A DNA stretch of 64,000 nucleotides from Dielma fastidiosa. GTDB lineage: Bacteria; Bacillota_I; Bacilli_A; Erysipelotrichales; Erysipelotrichaceae. The position numbers and the translations under genes were made by a program. Positions within the stretch are counted from its first letter, which is position 1; each line of letters opens with the position of its first letter. The stretch covers positions 62,001 to 126,000 of the forward strand of contig NZ_HE578925.1 of assembly GCF_000313565.1 (NCBI RefSeq), in the 5' to 3' direction. Shown one piece after another: positions 54,517-63,238 of the stretch. The notes beneath the pieces are model-generated. The model was not told where the DNA came from, searched no databases, and worked only from the letters and a program-made list of their open reading frames with translations.

Positions 54517-54561
54517 CAATGGAAAGCGTGCTAGAATGGATGAAGATAGTTGGAGGAGCTT

Positions 54562-55602
54562 ATGAAAATGGAAGTAAACAGAGATTTGATTGTCGATATT
54601 ACAAGAGATTTTATTAATACGCCTTCACCGGTGAGCTATTATGATGAAATTCATCAGCTGCTTGAAAAAACCGCGGCACGATTTGGCTGTGAGGTCAGCT
54701 ATGACCGCAAACGGACGGCTTACATCACCTTAGCGGGTGAGGATGATTCAAAATGTGTTTGTGTCGGCGCGCATTTGGATACGCTGGGCATGATGGTACG
54801 TCAGATTAATCGTGATGGAACGATTATGACCAGAGCCTTAGGCGGCGTCAGCTATGCCAGCTTGGAGGGCGAGAGTGTCATTGTCCATACCCGTAATGGT
54901 CAAAAATACAGCGGCTTGATGATGTGCAAATCACATTCCGTTCATGTCTTTGATGATGCCCGTACTGTTGAACGTGATGAAAACAGCATGATGGTCATTC
55001 TCGATGAAGAGGTAAGCAGTGATGAAGAAGTCTATGCGTTAGGCATTGAGCATGGTGATATCATATCGGTAGAACCGCGTTTTCAGCTGAGTGCTTCAGG
55101 CTATATTAAAAGCCGCTACATTGATGACAAAGCCGCGGTCGGAGTGGTATTCGGCATGCTGGATTATCTTAAGCAGCATCAATTAAAACCTAAGTATAAG
55201 ACCTTATTGGCATTTCCTATTTATGAGGAAATCAACCATGGCGGTGCTTATGTGCCTGCGGAAGTCAGTGAATATGTAGCTATTGATATCGGCTTGATCG
55301 GCCCGGATTATCATGGCAGCGAACATAAAGTTTCCATTTGTGCCAAGGATGCTTTTTCACCTTATGACCGCGGTTTAACAACTAGAATTATCGAACAGGC
55401 CAAAAAGGTTGGAGCCGATTATTGTGTTGATATTTTTTACCGCTATGGCACTGATGCGAATGCGGCAATCCGTGCCGGCAATAATCTGTATGCGGCTGCG
55501 TTTGGCATGGGCTGTCTTTGTTCCCATGGAATGGAGCGCACCCACATAAAAGCTCTTGAGGAAACTACAAAATTATTGATTGCTTATGTATTAGATTTAT
55601 AG
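54562..55602 (+). CDS. M42 family metallopeptidase
   Basis: A 346-residue cytosolic dinuclear-metal aminopeptidase of the glutamyl aminopeptidase/TET type. VGAHLDTLGMMV holds the first metal histidine, RYIDDKAAVGVVFGML the bridging aspartate, and FPIYEEINHGGA the catalytic and ligand glutamates. The late CLCSHGMERTH gives the last histidine. The typical role is trimming peptides. GGAGGAG precedes the ATG at 54562. Confidence 0.88.
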   Translation: MKMEVNRDLIVDITRDFINTPSPVSYYDEIHQLLEKTAARFGCEVSYDRKRTAYITLAGEDDSKCVCVGAHLDTLGMMVRQINRDGTIMTRALGGVSYASLEGESVIVHTRNGQKYSGLMMCKSHSVHVFDDARTVERDENSMMVILDEEVSSDEEVYALGIEHGDIISVEPRFQLSASGYIKSRYIDDKAAVGVVFGMLDYLKQHQLKPKYKTLLAFPIYEEINHGGAYVPAEVSEYVAIDIGLIGPDYHGSEHKVSICAKDAFSPYDRGLTTRIIEQAKKVGADYCVDIFYRYGTDANAAIRAGNNLYAAAFGMGCLCSHGMERTHIKALEETTKLLIAYVLDL

Positions 55603-55671
55603 AAAAAGAAGGATCGCATCCAAAGGACAGCACCCATAAGGAAGTAATTTAGTAACCGCAGGGCGGCATAG

Positions 55672-55920
55672 TCAAAAGCTATGCCGTTCTGCTTTTTCTC
55701 TGCCTTTCAATGGTCTGCTTATCCTCGTCTGTTCCAGTTCTCCGATAAAGTTCCAGACAATTTCTATCCACTGTCTGCGGTGTCCGGTGGACTTGTCCGG
55801 CGCATAGACTATGATTTTCTTCACAAACTTATTGACGATAGTAGGCGCTAATTCCCGTATTCCCACTTACTTGCGGTAAACAGAAGAGAAGCTGTCAAAA
55901 TCCGTCTTGTCCATCTGAAC
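55672..55920 (-). pseudogene. C-terminal remnant of a large serine recombinase
   Basis: On the minus strand the sequence reads FDSFSSVYRK, an in-frame stop, then VGIRELAPTIVNKFVKKIIV and YAPDKSTGHRRQWIEIVWNF, the DUF4368-type end of Tn916/Tn1549-like transposon recombinases (ELTPEIL..FVDKIVVH..). The resolvase domain and everything before it are missing, so it is a dead fragment marking an old integrative element. Confidence 0.72.
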
Positions 55921-55926
55921 AAAATG

Positions 55927-56274
55927 TTAAAATAGTTTTCCACTGTTTTCTGTACCCCATTGACACATACTTTCCATAATTGGGAGCAAAGAACGACCTT
56001 TATTAGAAAGACTGTATTCAACCTTAGGTGGAATTTGCGGATACTCTTTTCGGATAATAAGACCATCTGCTTCCATTGCTTTTAATTCCGTACTTAAAGT
56101 TTTGAATGTGATTGTTCCGATTTTTCGTTGCAATTCATTGAAGCGAATTGCTTCATATTCAACAAGCCAGTAAAGAATGACCAATCTCCATTTTCCGCCA
56201 ATCATGGATAGGGTATAGCCAAATGGTGTATCAGTTAAAGACTCTATTCTCTTTTCAAATTTTTCCATACTCAT
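55927..56274 (-). CDS. HxlR family transcriptional regulator
   Basis: A 115-residue winged-helix protein with the HxlR pattern: GYTLSMIGGKWRLVILYWL, a recognition helix in FNELQRKIGTITFKTLSTEL, and the wing EYPQIPPKVEYSLS followed by GRSLLPIME. No conserved redox cysteine is obvious at the N terminus. It is divergent from the FMN-dependent reductase at 56389, across a palindrome at 56303-56334, so it probably represses it. Confidence 0.88.
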   Translation of the reverse strand: MSMEKFEKRIESLTDTPFGYTLSMIGGKWRLVILYWLVEYEAIRFNELQRKIGTITFKTLSTELKAMEADGLIIRKEYPQIPPKVEYSLSNKGRSLLPIMESMCQWGTENSGKLF

Positions 56275-56302
56275 AGTAGATACTTTCCTTTACGATAGTA
56301 TT

Positions 56303-56334
56303 TGTCAAAAAAGTGCGTACTTTTCTTTTTGACA
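56303..56334. promoter_or_regulatory. Probable HxlR operator in the divergent promoter
   Basis: Perfect arms TGTCAAAAA and TTTTTGACA, 14 nt apart, with AAGTGCGTACTT-like inner symmetry. It contains the TTGACA that may be the -35 of the reductase gene, so binding would block it. Confidence 0.65.
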
Positions 56335-56388
56335 CTTTATATATAAAATAACATAAAGAGATAAATCAAACAAGGGGTGCGAACTTTT

Positions 56389-57051
56389 ATGAAGAAAAAA
56401 ATTTTGATTATTTTGGGTGGCGGACGTTCAAATGGAAATACGGTACAGTTAGCTAAAGCATTTATGAGAGGAGCCACAGAAGCCGGGCATCATGTGCAAT
56501 TTATATCATTGAATAATATAAATGTGAATGGTTGTTTAGGCTGTAATGCTTGCCGCTATGAAAAGCCTTGTGTACAAAAAGACGATTTTAATTCTCTTAT
56601 TCCAAAGATAAAAACAGCAGACTTAATTGTATTTGCTTCACCCTTATATTTCTGGACTATATCATCAAAAATCAAAGCATTCATTGAACGCTTTTACTGC
56701 ATAGCAAAGCAGGATGAAAATCCACCTTTGGGGCGGTATGAAAAATACCCGATACACGATTGTGCTTTGCTTATGACTTCTGCTGATAACTTTTTTTGGA
56801 CGTTTGAGCAGGCTGTTTCTTACTACAAATTTACGTTGATAAATTATATTGGTTTTCAGGACAAGGGTATGCTGCTTGCTGGTGGCTGTGGTAATACAAA
56901 TGGTAAACCGCAGATACATTCAACAAATTATTTAAGAGAAGCGTTTGAATTTGGAAAAAGAATATATGAAGATGAAGAAATGTACAGAAATAAAGGAGAA
57001 GAAGATGAAGAAAGTGAAAATAACTATTTTGAAAACTATGTTAAATGTTGA
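56389..57051 (+). CDS. NAD(P)H-dependent FMN oxidoreductase (flavodoxin-like)
   Basis: A 220-residue flavodoxin-fold protein: ILIILGGGRSNGNTVQLAKA binds the FMN phosphate, with GCLGCNACRYEKPCVQKDD, the cysteine-rich segment common in this iron-sulfur flavoprotein-like group, and FASPLYFWTISSKIKAFIER. Substrates of such cargo reductases are usually unknown. The ATG at 56389 follows AAGGGG at some distance. Its end overlaps the next gene by 47 nt. Confidence 0.82.
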   Translation: MKKKILIILGGGRSNGNTVQLAKAFMRGATEAGHHVQFISLNNINVNGCLGCNACRYEKPCVQKDDFNSLIPKIKTADLIVFASPLYFWTISSKIKAFIERFYCIAKQDENPPLGRYEKYPIHDCALLMTSADNFFWTFEQAVSYYKFTLINYIGFQDKGMLLAGGCGNTNGKPQIHSTNYLREAFEFGKRIYEDEEMYRNKGEEDEESENNYFENYVKC

Positions 57052-57349
57052 ACTTGCAAAAGAATATGGTGTTGATGGTCTGACCGTCTGCCCTATGATG
57101 AAGGAAGGGCAGGTTTTCTTTGCTGACTATGCGAAGCCAGAAGGGTTTTGCGATGAAGCATGGAAAGCTATTTATCAGTATGTTTTTGCTCTGGCACATG
57201 GAATGGGAAAAGAGTTATTTTACTACGGCGACTGGATAAAAAAACCCGGTGTCGCCATTTGCAGCTGTAATGACGGATTGCGACCAGTTATTATGAAACT
57301 TGAAGCTACTGAAGATGAAGCGGAAATTAATTACACATCAGTTAGATAG
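57005..57349 (+). CDS. TIGR04076 family protein
   Basis: A 114-residue protein: VKITILKTMLNVELAKEYG, GLTVCPMMKEGQVFFADY, KPEGFCDEAWKAIYQYVFAL and GVAICSCNDGLRPVIMKLEA, a good match to the TIGR04076 pattern with conserved cysteines. The function is unknown. AAAGGAG is 8 nt before the ATG. Together with the reductase it forms a two-gene cargo unit under HxlR control. Confidence 0.82.
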   Translation: MKKVKITILKTMLNVELAKEYGVDGLTVCPMMKEGQVFFADYAKPEGFCDEAWKAIYQYVFALAHGMGKELFYYGDWIKKPGVAICSCNDGLRPVIMKLEATEDEAEINYTSVR

Positions 57350-57408
57350 AAAAATCAAACAACAACAAAACCGTTACTCTGACGGAAAACGATTGTTGTG
57401 ATGTTAAG

Positions 57409-57452
57409 CGGCGGCTTTCATAAATCACAATCAAAGCCGCCGTTTTCCTTTT
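57409..57452 (+). terminator. Terminator of the reductase unit
   Basis: CGGCGGCTTT pairs exactly with AAAGCCGCCG and is followed by TTTTCCTTTTC. Confidence 0.85.
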
Positions 57453-57539
57453 CAAAATGAAAATACGGAGAGTGTATTAAAATTGCCTGTTTTTAAGAAT
57501 TTGACGGTATTAAATGCTCAAAAGCATTGGAGGTATGCT

Positions 57540-57641
57540 ATGTCCTTTTTCTATATATCGAACACTATGAAATCATCAAAAAAAGCCTGTCTAATTCAAC
57601 GGGATATTATGACTATAAAGATGAACACACATATCATGTAG
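57540..57641 (+). CDS. Small ORF upstream of the sigma-like gene
   Basis: A 33-residue frame, MSFFYISNTMKSSKKACLIQ at the start, with GGAGG 6-7 nt before the ATG. An overlapping second frame (57527-57736) is open through the same region. Neither is recognised; mobile elements of this kind often have a short leader-like ORF here. Confidence 0.3.
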   Translation: MSFFYISNTMKSSKKACLIQRDIMTIKMNTHIM

Positions 57642-57741
57642 TATGTTTTAATAATTCGTATTACTCAGCGCCTATACAGTTTTCTATCGTATGGGCGCTT
57701 GTTGTAATAGCCCCCTACTGGGAAGAAAGGGGGTGAGAAAA

Positions 57742-58209
57742 ATGAGTTATTCCGAAGAATACAGGGAACATATTGAGTACGCCTTTGCAGCCTTTTGTAA
57801 AATCGTTCTCCGTAACGCCGCCATGTCTGCCTATCGGGATATTGGCAGAAAATGGAAGCACGAAATCTCTCTTGATTATCTCATGGACGAACAATATTAT
57901 AACCCGTCTACGACAGATAGCTACTTTGAAGAATCGATAAAACTAACACAACCGACGGAATTTGTAGTGTGTGGAGAGATAATCGAAATTGAAGATGAAC
58001 GATTAGCAAAAGTGTTTTCCACTTTGCCGAAACTGCGACAGGAAGTTTTGGTACTGTATTTCTTCTTGCGATATACGGATAGGAAAATCGGAGAAGTGTA
58101 TGGCAGAAGCCGTACAACGGTAAACTACTGGAAGTTAGCCGCATTGAAGCAGCTAAGAAAAGAATGGGAGAGATTGGAGCATGAGGAACGAAAAGCTGAT
58201 ACCTTTTGA
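57742..58209 (+). CDS. Sigma-70-like regulator of integrative elements (Tn916 ORF7-like)
   Basis: A 155-residue protein with a helical N half (EYREHIEYAFAAFCKIVLRN) and a C-terminal region 4-like helix-turn-helix: LPKLRQEVLVLYFFLRYTDR, then KIGEVYGRSRTTVNYWKLAA. It resembles the sigma-type regulator of conjugative transposons in the Tn916/Tn1549 family. GGGGGTGAG precedes the ATG. Its end overlaps the next gene by 29 nt. No recombination or transfer genes follow, so it is stranded. Confidence 0.75.
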   Translation: MSYSEEYREHIEYAFAAFCKIVLRNAAMSAYRDIGRKWKHEISLDYLMDEQYYNPSTTDSYFEESIKLTQPTEFVVCGEIIEIEDERLAKVFSTLPKLRQEVLVLYFFLRYTDRKIGEVYGRSRTTVNYWKLAALKQLRKEWERLEHEERKADTF

Positions 58210-58384
58210 AGTGCTTGAAAAAGCGGTTGCCAAAGAGCCGGAAGCTATACACTTTGTCTTGTGCCATTACAGAGGATACATAAAATATCGGTCTGTATTT
58301 CAAGGGCATTTTAACGCCGATATACAAGATAGATTAGAAGCACAGCTAATTAAGGCAATCTTTCAGTTTCGCTTCGACAGGTAG
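58181..58384 (+). CDS. Helix-turn-helix element protein (Tn916 ORF8-like)
   Basis: A 67-residue protein, IPFEVLEKAVAKEPEAIHFV at the N terminus and YIKYRSVFQGHFNADIQDRL later, typical of the small helix-turn-helix protein that follows the sigma-like gene in these transposons. It starts inside the preceding gene behind TTGGAG. Excisionase and integrase, which normally come next, are absent. Confidence 0.72.
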   Translation: MRNEKLIPFEVLEKAVAKEPEAIHFVLCHYRGYIKYRSVFQGHFNADIQDRLEAQLIKAIFQFRFDR

Positions 58385-58402
58385 GAAATAGCAAAGCCAA
58401 AG

Positions 58403-58452
58403 AAAACCGTCAAGGATAAAATACACGCTTCGCGTCCTTGACGGTTTTCTCT
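58403..58452 (+). terminator. Terminator after the element regulators
   Basis: AAAACCGTCAAGGA and TCCTTGACGGTTTT are perfectly complementary 14-nt arms with an 18-nt loop. Confidence 0.85.
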
Positions 58453-58988
58453 GTCTTTGTTGTTAGGCAACTAAGAGGGGGCAATCGGATAAACTGCTTG
58501 CCCCCTCTGTAAATTATCCTATATGTGAAAACGGAATGTCTGTATTTTCCTTTCCTTTCGCTTCCGTTCCGTGAGTTTTGTTATTAGGGAAAGAATTATT
58601 GGAAAGGAATATTTGTAATTCTTTAATCTTTATTTTATATATCTTTATTTAATTGCATTGGATTTTCCAACGTTGGAAAATTTAATATAGGTAGATTTAA
58701 TATCGGACAATTTGACGCTTTTATAAAACGACTGAATTTCGGGTAAGAATGTTACGCAGTAGAGGGCAAAATCCCCTTGATTTATGCGGTTTTCAGATCA
58801 TGAAAATTATATAGCCGATATTTTATACTTAAACCCTCAAAATTGGCGTTCTACTGCGTAACAAAAAGCAGAGAGCTGGCTACTTATGAAAGTGATTTAC
58901 TCTCTGCTTTGCTGCACTTGTTTGTCGGCCGTTAGATTAGTTCGTTTTTAAAACTTCCTTATCGGCATTCATCCAATTTTGCGGTCCT
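58453..58988. other. Non-coding tail of the element remnant
   Basis: No coding frame is supported. Besides the inverted-repeat unit at 58751-58862, the only structure is a GGGGGCAA/TTGCCCCC pair near 58478-58506. The rest is AT-rich. Confidence 0.5.
58751..58862. repeat. 112-bp unit bounded by perfect 13-bp inverted repeats
   Basis: GTTACGCAGTAGA (58751-58763) is exactly inverted at 58850-58862. The interior is non-coding. Its place at the edge of the transposon remnant suggests an element end, a recombinase-binding region or a small non-autonomous repeat. Confidence 0.6.
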
Positions 58989-59822
58989 TTATGATTTGTT
59001 AGCTACCAGCGCGCGCAAGGCTTGATATTTATCCTTGGCGATATCCAGGTAAACTTGTTCATGACGGGATTCAGCCATCATCATAGCCCAAGTACACCAA
59101 AGGACATCTTCAAAGATTTCCCATTCTTTCAGTTGATTTAAAAGCAGAATGTCAGGAGCAGCGTTAAAGTAAGCGAGATAAAACCGCTGCCGCAGCTCTT
59201 CATCAAAAATTTGATTTTCACTGAGAAATGAAATGACATCAAAAAGCGGATCATTCATGGCCGCGTATTCATAATCAATCAGATATAGCCGATCTTTTGA
59301 AAATAAGAGATTGCCGCTGACCAAATCGTTGTGACAAAGCACCTGATGCTGATTCTGACTGGCAATCTCACGCATCCTTGCCTCATAACAAGTTAAATCA
59401 TAGATTGGTTTCTGCACGTGAGCTTTATATTGCAGATAGCGCTCATATGGATCGAAGGCATAAGGGCAATGTAAGTCTGCCTGATGGAATTTTCTGAGCA
59501 GCCGGCCGACCTGTTCAATTTTATCCTGGGCGGTGCAAGGCTCATATTCCTGACAGTCAGGGATAAATTCTGTAATCTTGATGCCGCTTTTTTCATCGTA
59601 ATAAATAGTAGGTACGTCAAAGTCCAGATTTTGAATGGCTCGTAATGCGGCTGTTTCGTGGCTTCGGCTGACTACCTGTTCGTTATCGGCACGGGGAACT
59701 CGGACAATATAAGCCTGATTTTTTGTTTCAGCATAGTAATTATGGTTGGTCAATCCTTTTTCATATCGTTCAAAGCGAACTAATTCACCAAGGATCTGTT
59801 CAATCGTATTTTTAAGTTTCAT
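58989..59822 (-). CDS. Choline/ethanolamine kinase-like phosphotransferase (LicA type)
   Basis: A 277-residue cytosolic kinase-fold protein. GLTNHNYYAE is the nucleotide loop, YIVRVPRADNE has the ATP-binding arginine region, the Brenner-type motif is LCHNDLVSGNLL with D166 as the likely base, and LIDYEYA contains the metal-binding D183. It most resembles the LicA/choline kinase branch; fructosamine or other kinases are less likely. With LicD at 15422 it could supply phosphocholine. It is a single minus-strand gene, divergent from the radical SAM gene. Confidence 0.82.
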   Translation of the reverse strand: MKLKNTIEQILGELVRFERYEKGLTNHNYYAETKNQAYIVRVPRADNEQVVSRSHETAALRAIQNLDFDVPTIYYDEKSGIKITEFIPDCQEYEPCTAQDKIEQVGRLLRKFHQADLHCPYAFDPYERYLQYKAHVQKPIYDLTCYEARMREIASQNQHQVLCHNDLVSGNLLFSKDRLYLIDYEYAAMNDPLFDVISFLSENQIFDEELRQRFYLAYFNAAPDILLLNQLKEWEIFEDVLWCTWAMMMAESRHEQVYLDIAKDKYQALRALVANKS

Positions 59823-59901
59823 AAAATCACCTGTACCAATGATAGCATATTTGACTGAATTTTAGTATAATAGGGCGTAGAGAATTGAAGAAGGTGAAGG
59901 T

Positions 59902-61560
59902 ATGAAGGTCGTGCTGACTACTTTAAATGCAAAATATATCCATAAGAATTTAGCTCTGCGCTGGCTTTATGTAACCTCGCCGATCAAGGAGCAGGTTGTA
60001 TTAAAAGAATTTACCATCAAGGATGCTCATGAAAAGGTGCTTGACTGGCTGATTGCACAAAAGGCGGATGTTTACTGCTTTAGCTGTTATATTTGGAATA
60101 TTAAGCAAACCCAGCTCTTGATCAAGGATTTGAAGCGGCAGCATCCATGTACGGTTTTAGCCGGCGGCCCTGAGGTGACTTTTGAATCAGAGGCTCTGCT
60201 TCAGGAGGGCGTTGATGCCATTAGTATCGGTGAGGGAGAATTGAGTGTTTGGGAGTATATCCAATCCATCATCGATCAAAATCCGCATCCTATATTAGGG
60301 ATAAATACATTGGCTTATCCTGATACGACGTATGCTTACAGTGATCTGACGTTTAATGAAGCGTGTGAGAGTCCTTATTTTCTTCCTTTTGATGAAGCGG
60401 ATATGGATAAACGTTATTTATATTTTGAAACCAGCCGCGGCTGTCCGTATGGCTGTGAATACTGTCTCAGCTCAACGGATAAGCGGGTGCGTCAGTTTTC
60501 AGAGGCTTATATCTTTAAAGAACTCGCGAAGATCAGTCAAAGCAAGGTACGTCAGGTAAAGTTTCTTGACCGTACCTTTAATACAGATCCTAAACGAGCA
60601 TTGCGGATTGCCCGCTACATCAATGAACATTGTACTGGGCAAATTTTTCAGTTTGAGGTGGTAGCGGAAACCCTGAGTGAGGAGCTGCTTGATTTCTTCA
60701 TCAATGAGGCAGACAAAAGCCGTTTCCGCTTTGAGGTAGGTGTTCAGTCATTTAATGGCAATACATTAAAGGCGGTAGGCAGAATTCAGAATAATGAACG
60801 GTTAAAGGAAGTCATTCACCGCATGCGTGAGGCAGGTCTTATTCTTCATGTAGACTTAATTGCGGGTCTGCCTTATGAGGGCTTAGCTTCCTTTAATGCT
60901 TCTTTTAATGAATTGTTCTCCTTAAAAGCGAGTGAGCTTCAATTAGGAATCTTAAAGCTGCTTAAGGGTACCAGCCTGAAACGAAAAGCTGAATTGTATG
61001 ATTTTGATTATGACAGCGATCCGCCTTATGAGATTTTATCGACGAAGTGGCTCAGCAAAGAGGAACTTTGCAGTATTAACCATACAGCCTTGGCGGTTGA
61101 GAAATTTTGGAACAGCGGTAAATGCCGCAGGGCCATCGATACTTTTTTAGAGCTAAAGCTAAGGGAGAACGCGTTCAGCTTATTTATGGCTTTAGGTCAG
61201 CGCTTAGCTGAATACGAACGGCGCTATCATGACCATGATTTGTTTCTGATTCTGAAACAGGAACTGAGTGATTGTGATGAAAGACTTGTAGAGGCTGTCT
61301 TAATGAATGATTATATGCGTTTGTTTAAACAAAAGCCAAAACGATGGAATACATATCGTGTTGATCACGAAACGATGAAGCATTGTTTTCAGCTGCTGAT
61401 TGATGCTCATGAGAGCAGTCAGAATGAGCTATACCATTATGGCTGTGTGGAGTATGCGTATTCAGAGGGAATTTGTTACCAAGTATGTGTTTATAATGCC
61501 AGTCAGACTTATCCAAAACGCTGGCTGATTAAAGAAAAGGAAAGGATTGAGAAAATATGA
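59902..61560 (+). CDS. B12-binding radical SAM protein (DUF4080 type)
   Basis: A 552-residue enzyme. An N-terminal cobalamin-binding-like domain (VVLTTLNAKYIHKNLALRWL, ISIGEGE) precedes the radical SAM core with the iron-sulfur cysteines C181, C185 and C188 in GCPYGCEYCLS. FEVGVQSFNGNTLKAVGR is a typical later motif. The C-terminal quarter is the DUF4080 region. The substrate is unknown; oxygen-sensitive chemistry fits an anaerobe. AAGGTG precedes the ATG; it is coupled to the next gene. Confidence 0.88.
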   Translation: MKVVLTTLNAKYIHKNLALRWLYVTSPIKEQVVLKEFTIKDAHEKVLDWLIAQKADVYCFSCYIWNIKQTQLLIKDLKRQHPCTVLAGGPEVTFESEALLQEGVDAISIGEGELSVWEYIQSIIDQNPHPILGINTLAYPDTTYAYSDLTFNEACESPYFLPFDEADMDKRYLYFETSRGCPYGCEYCLSSTDKRVRQFSEAYIFKELAKISQSKVRQVKFLDRTFNTDPKRALRIARYINEHCTGQIFQFEVVAETLSEELLDFFINEADKSRFRFEVGVQSFNGNTLKAVGRIQNNERLKEVIHRMREAGLILHVDLIAGLPYEGLASFNASFNELFSLKASELQLGILKLLKGTSLKRKAELYDFDYDSDPPYEILSTKWLSKEELCSINHTALAVEKFWNSGKCRRAIDTFLELKLRENAFSLFMALGQRLAEYERRYHDHDLFLILKQELSDCDERLVEAVLMNDYMRLFKQKPKRWNTYRVDHETMKHCFQLLIDAHESSQNELYHYGCVEYAYSEGICYQVCVYNASQTYPKRWLIKEKERIEKI

Positions 61561-62141
61561 AAGAAATATTAATTGCCACAAGCAATCTGCATAAAGTTGA
61601 GGAATTTAAGAAAATGTTAGAACCGTTAGGCTATACGATTAAAAGCTGTCTGGATCTCGATGAACCAGTAGAAATTGATGAAACCGGAACGACATTTGAG
61701 GAGAATTCTTTGATTAAGGCACGGACGCTTCATGAGATGTTTCATACCGCGGTTATGGCTGATGATTCTGGCTTAGCGGTTGACGCGATGGATGGGGCAC
61801 CTGGTGTATACAGCGCACGTTTCATGGGGCATGATACGAGCTATACGGTAAAAAACAATGCGATCATTGAGGCGGTTAAAGGAAAACCGCGCGGGGCACA
61901 GTTTGTCTGCGCGATTGCTTATGTTGAGGAAGATGGCACTGAGCATGTGTTTAAAGGTGTAGTTGAGGGTGAAATCGCAGAGACAATTATCGGTGAGCAT
62001 GGCTTTGGCTATGATCCGATTTTCTACTATCCGCCTTATGGCACCACCTTGGCAAATGTGAGTGATGAAATGAAAAATGCCGTATCACACCGCGGCCGCG
62101 CATTGAAACAATGTGTGGAATATCTTGAAGGAGGCAGATAA
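61557..62141 (+). CDS. rdgB: XTP/dITP pyrophosphatase
   Basis: A 194-residue house-cleaning enzyme that hydrolyses non-canonical purine triphosphates. ATSNLHKVEEFKKML is the family opening, TFEENSLIKARTL and MADDSGLAVDAMDGAPGVYS hold the catalytic acids, and GFGYDPIFYYPPYG with SHRGRAL complete the signature. The start overlaps the previous stop as ATGA. Of normal length. Confidence 0.95.
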   Translation: MKEILIATSNLHKVEEFKKMLEPLGYTIKSCLDLDEPVEIDETGTTFEENSLIKARTLHEMFHTAVMADDSGLAVDAMDGAPGVYSARFMGHDTSYTVKNNAIIEAVKGKPRGAQFVCAIAYVEEDGTEHVFKGVVEGEIAETIIGEHGFGYDPIFYYPPYGTTLANVSDEMKNAVSHRGRALKQCVEYLEGGR

Positions 62142-62142
62142 G

Positions 62143-62652
62143 ATGATTCATGTAGTTTTATATGAGCCGGAAATTCCTCAAAATACCGGTAATATGATGC
62201 GTACATGCATGGCAGCCGGATGTAAGCTGCATCTGATTGAGCCCTTAGGCTTTTCACTTGATGAACAGCATCTGCGCCGTGCTGGCATGGATTACATCAG
62301 TGAATTAGATTATGAAATTCATAAATCATGGGATGATTTTGTTAGTAAAAATCCTGCTGAGCATTATTATTATCTGACCCGCTATGGCAAGAAGGCACCG
62401 TCACAGTTTGATTTTACTGAATGCAAGGGTGATCTGTATTTTATCTTAGGGAAGGAAAGCACCGGTATTCCTAAATCCATTTTAAGCAAGGATCTGGATC
62501 ATTGCATGCGTTTGCCGATGAAGGCCAGCGCCCGTTCGCTGAATCTGTCCAACTGCGCGGCAATCATTGTCTATGAAGCGCTGCGGCAGCTTGATTATCC
62601 AGGCTTGAGCCGGGTTGAAGTAATTAAAGGTGAAGATTGGATCTATGAATAG
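62143..62652 (+). CDS. trmL: tRNA (cytidine(34)-2'-O)-methyltransferase
   Basis: A 169-residue SPOUT methyltransferase of the TrmL/YibK type that modifies the tRNA wobble position. VVLYEPEIPQNTGNMMRTC and KLHLIEPLGF are the N-terminal signature, and LYFILGKESTGIP, MRLPMKASARSLNLSNCAAI form the knot that binds SAM. GGAGG precedes the ATG at 62143. It sits one nucleotide after rdgB. Confidence 0.95.
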   Translation: MIHVVLYEPEIPQNTGNMMRTCMAAGCKLHLIEPLGFSLDEQHLRRAGMDYISELDYEIHKSWDDFVSKNPAEHYYYLTRYGKKAPSQFDFTECKGDLYFILGKESTGIPKSILSKDLDHCMRLPMKASARSLNLSNCAAIIVYEALRQLDYPGLSRVEVIKGEDWIYE

Positions 62653-63238
62653 GATTGATGCCTTTTTAAATACCCGGGCTAAACGCAGCTGTCTGTTTTC
62701 ACTTATCCTTTATGGTCTTTTATGTTTTATTACAGCGCTGCATGTTTATTTGGGAATGGTAGTCATTAAAGCGGCAACCTATGAACAAATCGTATCGTTA
62801 TTGAATATGAAAATTGTTCAGCTGGCTTTTTTGGGACGGATGGTGCTTAGCTTTATCTCAACAACATCGATTTCACTCTTGCCGCTGCTGTCAACCTTCT
62901 TCCGTTCATTATATTTATATGAAATTTTATTCTTTTTATTTTCGATGATTGTTATTTTCAGTCATGCTAAAACACGGCTTGAAAAGAGTCTGAAAAAGAT
63001 GACTTGTCTGAATTTGTGTGTCTTTTTGCTGATTTGTGTGCTGTTTGCGATTGCGGCGATGATGGCGATGAAGTCCGGTTCCTTATTTTCCGGCTTCTCA
63101 TTAATTCACTTATTTGGTTATGGCTTAATTGCCGCTAATGGTCTCTTATTGATTCTGGATGGCTTTGCATTTTGTCAGATTTTGCTGATTGATTATCCTC
63201 AGGCGATGGCTTATGATGTCATCGAGGAAATCCAGTGA
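62645..63238 (+). CDS. Membrane protein of unknown function
   Basis: A 197-residue protein with five or six predicted membrane segments (for example SLILYGLLCFITALHVYLGM and NLCVFLLICVLFAIAAMMAM). I recognise no family. The start at 62645 overlaps trmL by 8 nt, and the stop overlaps the GTG of the next gene, so it is embedded in the operon, perhaps linked to envelope work with the GH3 enzyme. Confidence 0.7.
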   Translation: MNRIDAFLNTRAKRSCLFSLILYGLLCFITALHVYLGMVVIKAATYEQIVSLLNMKIVQLAFLGRMVLSFISTTSISLLPLLSTFFRSLYLYEILFFLFSMIVIFSHAKTRLEKSLKKMTCLNLCVFLLICVLFAIAAMMAMKSGSLFSGFSLIHLFGYGLIAANGLLLILDGFAFCQILLIDYPQAMAYDVIEEIQ

